A DNA stretch of 64,000 nucleotides, taken from NCBI GenBank assembly GCA_965198025.1, contig OZ240237.1:2852001-2916000 (forward strand), given 5' to 3'. The notes under the pieces are model-generated. The model was not told the origin of the DNA and made no database searches. It saw only the letters and a program-made list of their open reading frames with translations. The position numbers and the translations under genes are program-made. This document shows positions 26,526 through 35,772 of the stretch, in pieces; within the stretch, counting starts at the first letter, position 1; each line of letters opens with the position of its first letter. Source of the DNA: CAYWWM01 sp965198025 (lineage in GTDB: Bacteria; Acidobacteriota; Terriglobia; 2-12-FULL-54-10).

Positions 26526-27623
26526 ATGAGCGACTATGGACGCGGCGCGGCACAGAAAGAAAATGAAGAGGGCCGTCTTCCCGTGGTGGACCTCCGCAGC
26601 GACACGCTAACCAAGCCGACTCCGGAGATGCGGCGCGCGATGGCGGAGGCCGATGTCGGCGACGATGTGTACGGCGAAGATCCCACCATCAACCGCCTGG
26701 AGGCGCGGGCGGCAGAGATCTTCGGACGCGAAGCGGCGCTCTATGTTCCCACCGGCTCGATGGGCAACGCTGTGGCAATGCGGGTGCACTGCCGGTCCGG
26801 GCAGGAAGTCATCTGCGAAGAGAGGGCGCATATCTTCAGCTTCGAGATGGCCGCCATGTCGGCGACGGCGGGATGTCTGGCGCGGCCCGTCCGGACGCCC
26901 GACGGCATCCTGCGTTGGCCGCTGGTCCAGGAAGCCATCCGCCCGAAGCAAGCGTTTCGCGCCATGACGGGCCTGATCGAGTGCGAGAACACGCACAACA
27001 TGGCCGGCGGTCAAGTCCAGCCGCCGGAAGTAGCGGAAGAAATCTGCGACGGCGCGCATAACGCAGGACTGCCGGTTCATCTCGACGGCGCGCGCATCTT
27101 CAACGCCGCCGTAGCAATCGAGAAAGACGTCCGGGAAATCACGCGAAAATTCGATTCCGTGATGTTTTGTCTCTCGAAAGGACTGGGCGCGCCGGTGGGG
27201 TCCATGCTGGTGGGAACGAGGGAGTGGATCGCGGAGGCCCGATTGCAGCGGAAGGTACTCGGCGGCGGCATGCGGCAAGCGGGCGTATTGGCCGCAGCCG
27301 GTTTGGTGGCGCTCGAAAGCTCACCTTCGCGCCTGCATGTGGACCACGAGAACGCGCGGTTGCTGGCGGAAGGCATCGGCCGGCTGCCGGGCGTTCAACT
27401 CGTGCCCCCGAACCTGATGACCAACATCCTGATCTTTGACGTGTCCAAGACGGAAATGGCGGCGGCGGAGTTTTCGGAGCAGCTCGCCGCGCAACGCATT
27501 CTGTGCCACTCCATCACGCCGACAACCATCCGGATGGTGACGCATTGTGACGTGGACCGGGGAGGTTGCCTGCGGGCCGTCGAAGCCGCCGAACGCATTG
27601 TGCGGCGCGCCGTCGCCGTTTGA
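26526..27623 (+). CDS. ltaE: Low-specificity L-threonine aldolase
   Basis: 365 residues from ATG 26526, which has AAGGAGGA upstream; the frame extends to 26493 without a site. This PLP enzyme cleaves L-threonine or L-allo-threonine to glycine and acetaldehyde. Family motifs are VDLRSDTLTKPTPEMRRAM, DVGDDVYGEDPTINRLE, THNMAGGQVQP and PVHLDGARIFNAAVA, and the PLP lysine is K218 in FCLSKGLGAPVGSML. Length is normal. It is downstream of hemW with a 50-nt gap. Confidence 0.92.
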   Translation: MSDYGRGAAQKENEEGRLPVVDLRSDTLTKPTPEMRRAMAEADVGDDVYGEDPTINRLEARAAEIFGREAALYVPTGSMGNAVAMRVHCRSGQEVICEERAHIFSFEMAAMSATAGCLARPVRTPDGILRWPLVQEAIRPKQAFRAMTGLIECENTHNMAGGQVQPPEVAEEICDGAHNAGLPVHLDGARIFNAAVAIEKDVREITRKFDSVMFCLSKGLGAPVGSMLVGTREWIAEARLQRKVLGGGMRQAGVLAAAGLVALESSPSRLHVDHENARLLAEGIGRLPGVQLVPPNLMTNILIFDVSKTEMAAAEFSEQLAAQRILCHSITPTTIRMVTHCDVDRGGCLRAVEAAERIVRRAVAV

Positions 27624-27659
27624 TTTCCGAACGACATCGTCCCCCCGACCGCAACTTTT

Positions 27660-27676
27660 GAACCCAGTTTGGGTTC
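27660..27676 (+). terminator. Short hairpin after threonine aldolase
   Basis: Perfect 7-bp arms GAACCCA and TGGGTTC around a GTT loop, 37 nt after the ltaE stop. There is no T-run, so termination would be weak. It would also occupy the ribosome-binding position of an ATG at 27683. Confidence 0.4.
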
Positions 27677-27715
27677 CAACAAATGCGGAAGTTATGGTTT
27701 AGGAAGGGGGGCGCC

Positions 27716-28783
27716 GTGGAGAACACGCACAAGACAACAAGCGGTTTGTTGGCATTGGCAGTCGCAGCTCTCTGGATCGGAGCCGTCTCCGCACGAGCGC
27801 AGCAAGGAGACTGGAGCAGTCCCCCACCCCAGTTAAACTTGCCGGCCGGCTCCTGGATTTCCATTCGGGTGAGTCAGCCGCTTTCGAGCGATCACAACCA
27901 GCCAGGAGATTACTTCATCGGATGGCTGGCGCAGCCGCTGGTGGCGAACGGATTCGTCATAGCCCACCGTGGCCAGACCGTCGAGGGCCGCATCGTCGTG
28001 GCTCAAAAGGCAGGGCGGCGATCGGGCACGTCGGGCCTGAGTCTGGAGCTTACCGAGATCAGCCTCGTCGACGGCACGCAACTCCTCCTGGTTACGGAGT
28101 GGATCGAGCACGCGGGCCCGACTTCGGTCGAAGATGACGTGGTCGCGATCGGCACCGCCACGGGAATCGGCGCGGCGATCGGCGCGGCAGTAGACGGTGG
28201 GTTCGGCGCAGGATTGGGGGCGATTGCTGGAGCGGCCGCCTCAACCATCGGTGTTCTGGCGACGCGGGGAAAGCCTACCGAGGTATATCCCGAATCCACG
28301 CTTACGTTCCGAACGCTCTCGCCCCTCACGGTCGATACCGTGAACGCAGAAGCAGCCTTTCGGCCGGTGCGTCAGGAAGACTACGAGCCTGCCACGCTCC
28401 GGCGGCGCGGCCGCACCCATCACGCTGTGCCGTCCCGGAGGCATTACAAGAGCCGTCCCTCCATCCACTTCTCCTACGGATATCCCTACGGGTACTACGG
28501 ACCGTACGGGTACTATGATCCGCACCCACACCTGTACGGACCCACGGTTGTGATTCGTCCACGCATCTATCGCCCCAGGGGCATCCGGTCCCACATCTAC
28601 CGCAACCGCGTCATCAGCCCGCGAATCGTGATCGGCGGCGGCCGCTCGGGGCGAGGGCGAGATCACGTCCGAGGGAATTTCTCTCGGCGGGACTCGTTCC
28701 GAGGCGGAGGCCGGAACCGGGGCTCCTTACGGGGCCGGGCTTCGCATGGCGGCGGAAATCGGGGCGGCAGGCGCAGACCGTAG
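27716..28783 (+). CDS. Secreted glycine-zipper protein with Tyr- and Arg/Gly-rich tail
   Basis: 355 residues from GTG 27716 (AAGGGGGG upstream); ATG 27683 is in frame but has a hairpin in place of a ribosome site. Signal peptide ends near AVSARAQQ. The first domain (LPAGSWISIRVSQPL, GQTVEGRIVVAQKAGRR, LELTEISLVDGTQLLL) has the same layout as the protein at 15225-15947, followed by a glycine zipper (GIGAAIGAAVDGGFGAGLGAIAG, shown in part). A Pro/Tyr-rich segment (YGYPYGYYGPYGYYDP) and a basic Arg/Gly tail of about 60 residues follow, resembling nucleic-acid- or surface-binding low-complexity regions. Function unknown. Confidence 0.75.
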   Translation: MENTHKTTSGLLALAVAALWIGAVSARAQQGDWSSPPPQLNLPAGSWISIRVSQPLSSDHNQPGDYFIGWLAQPLVANGFVIAHRGQTVEGRIVVAQKAGRRSGTSGLSLELTEISLVDGTQLLLVTEWIEHAGPTSVEDDVVAIGTATGIGAAIGAAVDGGFGAGLGAIAGAAASTIGVLATRGKPTEVYPESTLTFRTLSPLTVDTVNAEAAFRPVRQEDYEPATLRRRGRTHHAVPSRRHYKSRPSIHFSYGYPYGYYGPYGYYDPHPHLYGPTVVIRPRIYRPRGIRSHIYRNRVISPRIVIGGGRSGRGRDHVRGNFSRRDSFRGGGRNRGSLRGRASHGGGNRGGRRRP

Positions 28784-28983
28784 ATCAGCATTCGAAGCCG
28801 TGTATCGTAGTGCCGACGCGAAACGTCAATACCATGGCGTTTCGCGCAGGCAGGCGTTACATCATCTCAGTCTGAATTTCCACTCCAATGGGTGAGGACA
28901 GCATCGCTGAGAAGCGAGGCTGATGCCCGAGCAAGAAAACTCTCAGGATCCGCAGTAATCCATGTGCTCTTCTGCTGGGGAAG

Positions 28984-29307
28984 TCAGACTTCGCGCAGGA
29001 ATTCGTAGCGTTCGATCGTAGCAGCAACCCCGAGAAAGCCCTTCCCGGATTTGCCCTGATCCACGCGGACTACCTTCCCCACACATTTGACTCGAACGAC
29101 GTTTCCCTTGGTGATCTGCGCCGGCAGCATCAGGACAAATTCCAGCGCCGTCCTCACATCGAGCGGAGACGCGAACTCGAAATACACCCCACTGGAACTG
29201 ACGTTGTAGGTTTGAACCTCTTGCTGCCCTTCGGCCTCGTCCGCCTTGACCAACATAGGAAGCGTTATCGGAAATCGCCGTGCACGCCGTTTATCGGAAC
29301 CATACAT
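28984..29307 (-). CDS. PilZ-domain protein
   Basis: 107 residues, a stand-alone PilZ domain. Both cyclic di-GMP contact motifs are present: the arginines R7-R8-A-R10-R11 in SDKRRARRFPI and N35-x-S37-x-x-G40 in YNVSSSGVYFE. Such single-domain proteins usually act as c-di-GMP-dependent effectors on motility, surface polysaccharide or secretion machinery through a partner that is not identifiable here. The ribosome site GAGGTG precedes ATG 29307. It lies 66 nt downstream of the helicase gene on the same strand and could be the last gene of that operon. Confidence 0.88.
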   Translation of the reverse strand: MYGSDKRRARRFPITLPMLVKADEAEGQQEVQTYNVSSSGVYFEFASPLDVRTALEFVLMLPAQITKGNVVRVKCVGKVVRVDQGKSGKGFLGVAATIERYEFLREV

Positions 29308-29373
29308 TCGGCACCTCGTGGGGGTAGCTTTAGTCTGAACCGGGATGGGTCACCACACAATAGTCCGATAGTC

Positions 29374-32352
29374 CTAATCTTTCTGGGACTTACCCATACT
29401 ACCGGGACCTTCTTGATCGTGAGCCGGGCAGATGGAGCGAAAATCGCAATAGCGGCAAAGATAGCCCGGGCGCGCAGGAAAGCGTCCCGCACGGATCGCA
29501 GCGGCGGTCTGGCGCAAGGTTTGCCCAAAAGCCTGCAATTGGTCACTCGAGCGCGTGGTGTGAATTCGCTCGCCCGTCGCCAAGTTGAAAAGAACCAGAT
29601 TCGGTACGGCAAGACCCAAAGCCCGGCGGCACGCTTCCGTGTAGAGCGTTAGCTGCGGGCTGCCGTCGGCTTCCTTTTGGGTCTGGGGTCGCCCGGTCTT
29701 GTACTCGACCAACTCCACTTCGCCGGAGGCCGCCCGGTGGATTTGGTCAATCCGCCCGACGAGCATGGATCCCTCGTGCCGGAACTCGAAGGATTTTTCC
29801 TGGTGGAGCAGTTGGATTGGGCTTTCGGACCAGGCTTGGCGAACTCTTTCCAGCTGCCGCAGACCTTCTTCGCGATACTTGCGTTCCTGAACCGGGTCGG
29901 CAAATCCGGACTCCAGCCAGCGGCGATCCAGGATGGATCGCAAGTCTTCCAGCGTAGGGCCTTGGCCTGCGCCGGCCAGGAGTCCGACCACCTCCTTGAC
30001 CGCCTCGTGCATGATCGAGCCGAACTGAACGGCAGGCGGCGGCGGCCATGGAATCCGCCATTCGTAGCTGAAGCGGTAGCGGAGCGGACATTGCAGGTAG
30101 GTTTCGACGGCCGAGGCGCTGAGCGAAAACCTTTCCGGCAGGGGGAGTGAAGCCGCCGCCCACTCACTCATCTCCGAGCCCAGGGAATCCGTCGCCTGAT
30201 CCTTCTCTTCCGCTGCTGCGGCAGGCGACAGAGGGGAAGGAACCCGCGGCTGGGTCCATCGCAGGTTAGGATTCGGCGGGTCGGCCAATTCCATGAGAAA
30301 GGGAGAGGGCTTGCGGCGGTCGCCCGAGACCGTGCACAAGGTGAGGGTCGACCGGGCTCTCGTCAAGGCCACATAAAACAGCCGCCGCTCTTCCTCGGTG
30401 TGGAAGTCGCCTTGAAGCAACGGCCCCTTCCACAACGGGTCCGGGAGGGAAATGAGGGGACTGCGATTGCGCATCGGGAAGGCTCCGCGAACCATGTGCA
30501 GCAGATATACGTGCTCGAACTCCAGCCCTTTGGCGGCATGCACAGACATGAGTTGGACCTTTTGCGAGGCCACCGTTTGCGCGGGTTCCAAGGTCAAGGG
30601 AAGCTGCTCTGCCAACACACCCTCTCGCGCCCGAAGCAGGAAGGCATCGCTGCCCATCTCCCTCTCCTCCTCTTCTTCCGGCAACACGACCACGCCGCCC
30701 GCTTCTTCAAAGTAGGCGTAATATTCCAGGAATTCGTTCAGCATGCCGGAGGAGCTCCCCTTGTCCCATCGCGCCACAAAGTCCGAAAAGGTCTGCAGCG
30801 CGGCCTCCGAAGCTGCATCGCTCTCTAATCTCAACTCGCGGCGCACGAGATCGAGCCAGGCGGTGAGCCGCTCCAGTTCGGAGAGGTTCCGATACCGGGC
30901 CAGAAGCCCCAGAAGGCGTTCCCGGCCGGGCCATCCGGTCTTGTCCTGCACGATCACTTCGTACAAGGAAGCGGTGCGGCCCGCCGTGCGGCAGTACCGT
31001 ACGAGCTGCGGAAGGTCGAGGCCCCATTGCCGGTCGGCCAGCACGCGCACCATGCTGACCGAATCCCCCCGCCTTCCGATAGCGCGCAGGTAGGCGACCA
31101 GATTGCGGACCGAAGGGAGATTGTTCACGGCGAGATTACGGATCACGAAAGGAATGCCGCGGCGCTGTAACGCGGCCACCAAGGGTTCGCGATACAAGTG
31201 TGCCCGGTACAGCACGGCAAACTGAGACAACCGGCTCTCGTGCGCCTCTTTCTTGGACCGGGCCAGTCCTGCTTCCAGCTCTGCCGCCACCCACTCGGCC
31301 TGCTGCACGGCGCTGGCAAACTCCGCTACCTCTACGTGGCGTCCCGGTTCCTGGGCGTGCGGGACCAATTGTTTCTGAGCCTGATAACCAGACAAGCGGT
31401 GGGCGACCGAGTCAGCAACTTGCAGGATGCGGCCCGTCGAACGGTAATTTTGGTTCAACACTATCGGTTTGCACCCCGCAAAGTCCTTGCGTTGAAACTG
31501 ATCCAGGCTGGCGTTCGACGCGCCGCGAAACCGGTAAATGGCCTGATAATCGTCGCCCACCACGGCCACGTTCCGACGCTTGCCCGCCAGGAGCTTCAAT
31601 AATTCCCACTGTGCAGCGTTGGTATCCTGGAACTCGTCCACCAGGATGTAGGCGTAGCGGCTGCGGACGCGCTTCCGCAACGCTTCGGAAGTCTGCAAGC
31701 GGATCACCGCCTGCGAGATCATCGCTCCGTAACTGAGCAATCCCTCACGAGAGTGCAATTCCTCGGACCGCTCGTAAACGTGGGCCAGCTCGCGCAACCG
31801 GGCGATCTCTTCGCGTGCGCTGTGGTCGGTGTTCTGGCCTGCTTGAAGTGCCTTCCCATACTCCTCGGCCTGGCTCTCGACGTACCTGCGGAATTCGTCG
31901 GGACTTACCAGGTTGTCGTGACAGCGGGAACAAAAGTCCACCAGATCATGCAGAAACCGTCCTGGTTCGGAGAGCTTGAGATAGTAGTCCGGTTCGAGCG
32001 CATCGAGGTGGCGGCGAAAGAAAATCCATTGATCAATCGAATCGAGCGCGCGCAGAGGGAGCTCTTTGCGCAGGAGTTCAAAGCAAAATGCGTGGAAGGT
32101 AGCGAAGCGGCAGCGGCGGGCCAGCTGGCCGAATTGTTCGACTGCCCGGCGGCGCATTTCCTGCGCGGCTTTTCGGGCGAAGGTCAACGCCAAAATGTTC
32201 TCCGGTTTGATTCCCGGAACATTTTGCAGCAGGTACCCGACACGCTCCACAATGACGCGGGTCTTGCCGGTTCCTGCGCCCGCCACGATCAGGAGAGGTC
32301 CCTCGCCGTGCTCGACGGCTTCCCGTTGCTGGGGATTCAGATGATCACTCAC
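29374..32352 (-). CDS. UvrD/PcrA-like helicase fused to a PD-(D/E)XK nuclease with Fe-S cysteines
   Basis: 992 residues from GTG 32352. Superfamily 1A helicase motifs are present: LNPQQREAV (Q motif), GAGTGKT at residues 25-31 (Walker A), LVDEFQDTN near residue 238 (Walker B), VVGDDYQAIYRFRGA, MSVHAAKGLEFEHVYL and VALTRARSTL. From about residue 740 a RecB-like nuclease domain follows, with the catalytic ELVEYKTGRP near residue 880. Four cysteines in YLQCPLRYRF (about residue 752) and CRYCDFRSIC (about residue 967) match the [4Fe-4S] site of AddB/AdnA-type nucleases. It probably processes DNA ends in recombination or repair. Its start overlaps panE by 8 nt. Confidence 0.88.
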   Translation of the reverse strand: MSDHLNPQQREAVEHGEGPLLIVAGAGTGKTRVIVERVGYLLQNVPGIKPENILALTFARKAAQEMRRRAVEQFGQLARRCRFATFHAFCFELLRKELPLRALDSIDQWIFFRRHLDALEPDYYLKLSEPGRFLHDLVDFCSRCHDNLVSPDEFRRYVESQAEEYGKALQAGQNTDHSAREEIARLRELAHVYERSEELHSREGLLSYGAMISQAVIRLQTSEALRKRVRSRYAYILVDEFQDTNAAQWELLKLLAGKRRNVAVVGDDYQAIYRFRGASNASLDQFQRKDFAGCKPIVLNQNYRSTGRILQVADSVAHRLSGYQAQKQLVPHAQEPGRHVEVAEFASAVQQAEWVAAELEAGLARSKKEAHESRLSQFAVLYRAHLYREPLVAALQRRGIPFVIRNLAVNNLPSVRNLVAYLRAIGRRGDSVSMVRVLADRQWGLDLPQLVRYCRTAGRTASLYEVIVQDKTGWPGRERLLGLLARYRNLSELERLTAWLDLVRRELRLESDAASEAALQTFSDFVARWDKGSSSGMLNEFLEYYAYFEEAGGVVVLPEEEEEREMGSDAFLLRAREGVLAEQLPLTLEPAQTVASQKVQLMSVHAAKGLEFEHVYLLHMVRGAFPMRNRSPLISLPDPLWKGPLLQGDFHTEEERRLFYVALTRARSTLTLCTVSGDRRKPSPFLMELADPPNPNLRWTQPRVPSPLSPAAAAEEKDQATDSLGSEMSEWAAASLPLPERFSLSASAVETYLQCPLRYRFSYEWRIPWPPPPAVQFGSIMHEAVKEVVGLLAGAGQGPTLEDLRSILDRRWLESGFADPVQERKYREEGLRQLERVRQAWSESPIQLLHQEKSFEFRHEGSMLVGRIDQIHRAASGEVELVEYKTGRPQTQKEADGSPQLTLYTEACRRALGLAVPNLVLFNLATGERIHTTRSSDQLQAFGQTLRQTAAAIRAGRFPARPGYLCRYCDFRSICPAHDQEGPGSMGKSQKD

Positions 32353-33286
32353 GAACAGGCCTTTCCGTGCGCGCCGAGATTGACCGGACGAGCGAAGTCA
32401 GCGTCAGATTGGCCGGCACCGGCACGCCGCGTTCCCGTCCCAGGCGCACCACGGCGCCGTTGATGAAATCAATTTCCGTGCGGCGTCCTTCTTCCACATC
32501 GCGCAGCATCGAGGAGCGATTGGAGGCCGTGCCGCGGCAGACGCGTCGGACTTCCTCTAGGAGCTCGGGCGGCGTCGGCAGCGAAACCTGCTGGCGCGCC
32601 GCCACTCGCCATACTTCCTCCACGATTTCTGCAACCAGCGGGTCCAGCTCCGGGCGCTCGAGCAACTCGCCGTTCGGAACCCGCAGAAGGGCCGTCAGCG
32701 GGTTGATGACCGCGTTGACTACCAGCTTCTTCCACAGAACGGGCACGACGTTGGGCACAACCGTGCAAGGGATGCCCACGTGAGAGAGCAACTCGGCCGC
32801 TGGTCGGGCGTGCCCCTCCGCTGCCTGGTTCCAGGTCCCAATCACGCACTCACCGCGGCCGGTCAAGCGCACCGCACCGGGGGATTCCCGTAACGCGCCG
32901 AACGTGCAAACCCCGGCCAGAACCTGCTCCGGCTGCAAACGGGCCGCCAAAGCTTCGGCGTTACCCAAGCCGTTTTGCAGGGTGAGAACCGGCGTTCCGG
33001 GCCGAAGTCTCCCGCCCAGGCGCTTCGCCACGCCTTCGGTGTCAAACGCTTTGACAAGCACCAGTACCAGATCAAAAGTCTTCTCGGGACGCAACTCTGC
33101 CCAGACATCCAGGCGGACATCCGTCTCACGCCCGTTTTCGAGCAGGTGCAGTCCGTCGCCGGCAATCCTTTTGCGCTGCTCTTCGGACCGCACGACAGCC
33201 ACTACGTTCCACCCAGCCGAAGAAAGCAGCCCGGCGAAGACTCCTCCCAAAGCGCCGCACCCGACAACGGCTACGGAACCGGTCAT
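32345..33286 (-). CDS. panE: 2-dehydropantoate 2-reductase
   Basis: 313 residues. PanE reduces ketopantoate to pantoate with NADPH in coenzyme A synthesis. The nucleotide-binding motif VGCGALGGVFAGLL lies at residues 7-20, and the family's conserved segments are present: LVLVKAFDT, TLQNGLGNAEAL, WKKLVVNAVINPLTALL (the active-site lysine is in this segment) and SMLRDVEEGRRTEIDFINGAVV. Its start overlaps the preceding phospholipase-like gene as ATGA, and its end overlaps the helicase start, so all three are coupled. Functionally they are unrelated, which suggests a housekeeping operon of convenience. Confidence 0.9.
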   Translation of the reverse strand: MTGSVAVVGCGALGGVFAGLLSSAGWNVVAVVRSEEQRKRIAGDGLHLLENGRETDVRLDVWAELRPEKTFDLVLVLVKAFDTEGVAKRLGGRLRPGTPVLTLQNGLGNAEALAARLQPEQVLAGVCTFGALRESPGAVRLTGRGECVIGTWNQAAEGHARPAAELLSHVGIPCTVVPNVVPVLWKKLVVNAVINPLTALLRVPNGELLERPELDPLVAEIVEEVWRVAARQQVSLPTPPELLEEVRRVCRGTASNRSSMLRDVEEGRRTEIDFINGAVVRLGRERGVPVPANLTLTSLVRSISARTERPVRE

Positions 33287-34506
33287 GGCAGACGCCCCGA
33301 ACCCGGTTCATTGGGAACGACTTCGGCTTGCACCACGCTGCGGACGGCGCTTCCCAAACGGGAAAACATCTCCTGGACCACGCCAAAATACTCTCGTTTG
33401 GCCTCGGAATCCGTCCTGGAATTCTGCGTTGTTTCGCTCCACCAACGCTCCGAGTTGGCGGTCCGCTCGGGATCGAATGTATCGAAGCGTTCTTCGATGG
33501 ACGGGAAGAAGTCCATTCCGCTCCTTGCAGCACGGGCAGATTCACGGACGGAAACACCGGCCATGCCGACGACCAATTCGGCGATGGCGGCTCCTCCGGC
33601 CTCGGGAGCGGGAACGGCCGACGAGTCGCCGGCCAGGGCGGAGACAAACTCTTGTCCCTCCAGGATGTCTTCTCCCGAGTTTCGCCCGGCATCCCGCGCA
33701 TCGTAGTACTGCCTCATTCGGTTGCCAATGTAATTCTCAAAGGAGTGGTGATAGTAAGAAATAATGTTTTGAACTTGCAGAACGTAATTTTCGGTGCCGT
33801 TTCCGTAGTCCCGGTCAAACAAGGGCATCCAGAGGAACCGCTTGGTCGGCGTCTGGGAGGCGTGGAACGGCTGGGCCACGTCTTCGAGGTAGTGCAGCGC
33901 GTTAGCCACGAAGCGCACGGACCAGTAAAGATGTCCGGCGGAACGGGCCTTACGCGAGAGCTCGATAAATACAGCCGCACGCTCCGGAGCGAGTCCCATG
34001 GGAGAAAACAGCTTCAAAAACGGGGCCTTCAGGGTTTGCAGAGGCATGCGCCAGGAGAACTCGGGCCAATACATATGCCGGAACGCCTGCGACGGAGTTC
34101 CCTCTCGTCCTCCCATGCGGGAATATTCGTCCCGCCATACGTCGAGGTACTGATCGAAAACCTCCCTGTCCATTCCCCAATCCGGCTCGTCCGAGTACAT
34201 CGCCAGAACGTCGAGAAGGGAAACGCCCCCGCCTTCCGTCTCACCCAGGTGAGGGAGGAACCCGTACTCCCTGCGGATCCGGATGGATTCGTTGAACTGC
34301 TGAGGGGACGAAAAGCCAAGATCGCGGAGCAGGCTCGCGAAGGGAGTATACGGTACGGTCTCGCCCGCAAGACTCGGCAGATGCGTCAGACTCGCTCGGG
34401 TTACCAGGTTGTGCTCGTCCCACGCATCGACCGGACTCGTAAGAATAAAGAGCGCTGCCGCGAGGACAAGAGGGAAATGGGTTGATGGGAAGAAGGCACG
34501 GGGCAT
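33283..34506 (-). CDS. Zinc-dependent phospholipase C / P1-nuclease-like secreted protein
   Basis: 407 residues from ATG 34506 (AGGGTGA upstream); 34527 is an alternative. The signal peptide ends near TSPVDA, so the mature protein begins WDEHNLVT, placing Trp and His at the N-terminus as required for the zinc site of this superfamily. Further probable ligands are in NALHYLEDVAQPFHAS (H-x3-D) and HHSFENYIG (H-x3-E). Members hydrolyse phosphodiester or phosphate-monoester bonds in lipids or nucleic acids; the family has many unassigned acidobacterial members, so the substrate is open. It is first in the minus-strand operon with panE and the helicase. Confidence 0.7.
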   Translation of the reverse strand: MPRAFFPSTHFPLVLAAALFILTSPVDAWDEHNLVTRASLTHLPSLAGETVPYTPFASLLRDLGFSSPQQFNESIRIRREYGFLPHLGETEGGGVSLLDVLAMYSDEPDWGMDREVFDQYLDVWRDEYSRMGGREGTPSQAFRHMYWPEFSWRMPLQTLKAPFLKLFSPMGLAPERAAVFIELSRKARSAGHLYWSVRFVANALHYLEDVAQPFHASQTPTKRFLWMPLFDRDYGNGTENYVLQVQNIISYYHHSFENYIGNRMRQYYDARDAGRNSGEDILEGQEFVSALAGDSSAVPAPEAGGAAIAELVVGMAGVSVRESARAARSGMDFFPSIEERFDTFDPERTANSERWWSETTQNSRTDSEAKREYFGVVQEMFSRLGSAVRSVVQAEVVPNEPGSGRLP

Positions 34507-34551
34507 CGATTTCACCCTAAGATTCATTCTAACCTAGCTTTACCACGGGAA

Positions 34552-34592
34552 TTCGGTTCTTTCGGTTCCTTCGGTTCTTTCGGTTCTTTCGG
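34552..34592. repeat. 9-nt tandem repeat (TTCGGTTCT), 4.5 copies
   Basis: Units ttcggttct, ttcggttcc, ttcggttct, ttcggttct and ttcgg in perfect 9-nt register. It is the most regular of three related runs in the window and lies 46 nt upstream of the phospholipase-like start codon. Confidence 0.8.
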
Positions 34593-34853
34593 AACTCTCG
34601 TTTGCTCAAAATCATGGTCTTTTCGCGTCATTTACTCCCTAAGAGCTCTGGGAAACATGGTGAATTCCTGTGGTCTGATCTCTACGTACCCCGAAGACCC
34701 CACGGCACAAGTTCGAGAGGCCACCGGAGGTTGTTTGAGCGCGGCATCCGATCGAAATGACCGGCACTGCCCGGCCGTTGCGCCGGGAACGCGCCGCGAG
34801 GCGCTGAAAATTCTTCCTACCCGTCGGGGCGTTTGTGGTATTGTAATTGGTTT

Positions 34854-34874
34854 GGCGGCTGCCTGAGGGCCGCC
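34854..34874 (+). promoter_or_regulatory. GC hairpin in the cox leader
   Basis: Arms GGCGGC (34854-34859) and GCCGCC (34869-34874) around a 9-nt loop, ending 44 nt before the coxB start. A role in mRNA stability or regulation is possible but not shown. Confidence 0.35.
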
Positions 34875-34918
34875 GATAAAGGCAAATCCAAACCGAATCC
34901 AACAGGAGCTTCCAAGTC

Positions 34919-35710
34919 ATGGCGCTTCTTCTGGCGCTGGTCGTAGCAGTCATCACGCTGGTTTCCATCTATGGTTTCTTCGTCCCGGGCTGGCATATGC
35001 CTCCCTACATCTCGGAATACGGCGAGGCATACGACAGCCACTTCATGCTGACGATGGTTTCCATGGGGATCATTTTCTTCCTGGCCCAGATCGGCCTGGC
35101 CTACGTGGTCTTCCGCTACCGCGATCAAGGCGGCAAGGGCACGTACTCGCACGGCAACGCGAAACTGGAAATCACCTGGACGGTGGTGACAGGGGTGATT
35201 TTCGTGGGGCTGGTGCTGATCGGCATGCATATCTGGTCGCAGGCACACACCGAGGAGCCGCGCGCCGACGCCCTGCAGATAGAATTCTGGGGGCAGCAGT
35301 TCGCCTGGTACGCGCGGTATCCGGGGCCGGACGGGCAGTTGGGGCGCACGGTTCCGGAGCTGATGCGGGAATCGATCGGCAATCCGTTGGGGCTCGATCC
35401 GGACGATCCGGCGGGGCGGGACGACGTGGTCATGCCGGTGATTGCCGTGCCCGTGAACCGGCAGGTGGAGCTGACGCTGCTCTCCAAGGACGTGACGCAT
35501 AACTTCTTCGTCCGGGAATTGCGTCTGAAGCAAGACGCCGTGCCGGGCATGGAAACCAAACTACACTTCACCGCCTCCGAAATCGGCGACTACGAAATCC
35601 CGTGCTCCGAGGTGTGCGGACTCGGGCATTACCAGATGCGAAGCTTTCTGCAGGTCAAGTCGCAGGAGGAATTCGACCAGTGGCTGCGGGATAGCGCGCC
35701 AGGGCAGTAA
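34919..35710 (+). CDS. coxB: Cytochrome c oxidase subunit II
   Basis: 263 residues. Two N-terminal membrane helices (about residues 1-20 and 40-65, plus 78-100) anchor a periplasmic cupredoxin domain. The binuclear CuA site is intact: H194 in VTHNFF and C229-SEV-C233-GLG-H237-YQ-M240. It accepts electrons from cytochrome c and passes them to subunit I. No C-terminal haem c domain is fused, so this is an aa3- rather than caa3-type subunit. AGGAGC lies 10 nt before ATG 34919. First gene of the cox operon. Confidence 0.95.
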   Translation: MALLLALVVAVITLVSIYGFFVPGWHMPPYISEYGEAYDSHFMLTMVSMGIIFFLAQIGLAYVVFRYRDQGGKGTYSHGNAKLEITWTVVTGVIFVGLVLIGMHIWSQAHTEEPRADALQIEFWGQQFAWYARYPGPDGQLGRTVPELMRESIGNPLGLDPDDPAGRDDVVMPVIAVPVNRQVELTLLSKDVTHNFFVRELRLKQDAVPGMETKLHFTASEIGDYEIPCSEVCGLGHYQMRSFLQVKSQEEFDQWLRDSAPGQ

Positions 35711-35772
35711 CACAGACATGGCCTGATTGCATGGCGGGCAATCCGGCAGGAACATTCTAGGGAGAACTCATC

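Larger units (their letters stand above)
34507..34918. other. Divergent intergenic region upstream of cox operon
   Basis: 412 nt between the phospholipase-like gene and coxB. It contains the 9-nt repeat run (34552-34592) and a GC hairpin just before coxB (34854-34874). It must hold the promoters of two operons, but no convincing -35/-10 pair was picked by eye. Short open frames inside it have no support. Confidence 0.55.

Noticed and set aside
34639..34968. Minus-strand open frame upstream of coxB
   Set aside because: Overlaps the coxB start and its ribosome site; low-complexity translation with no family match.
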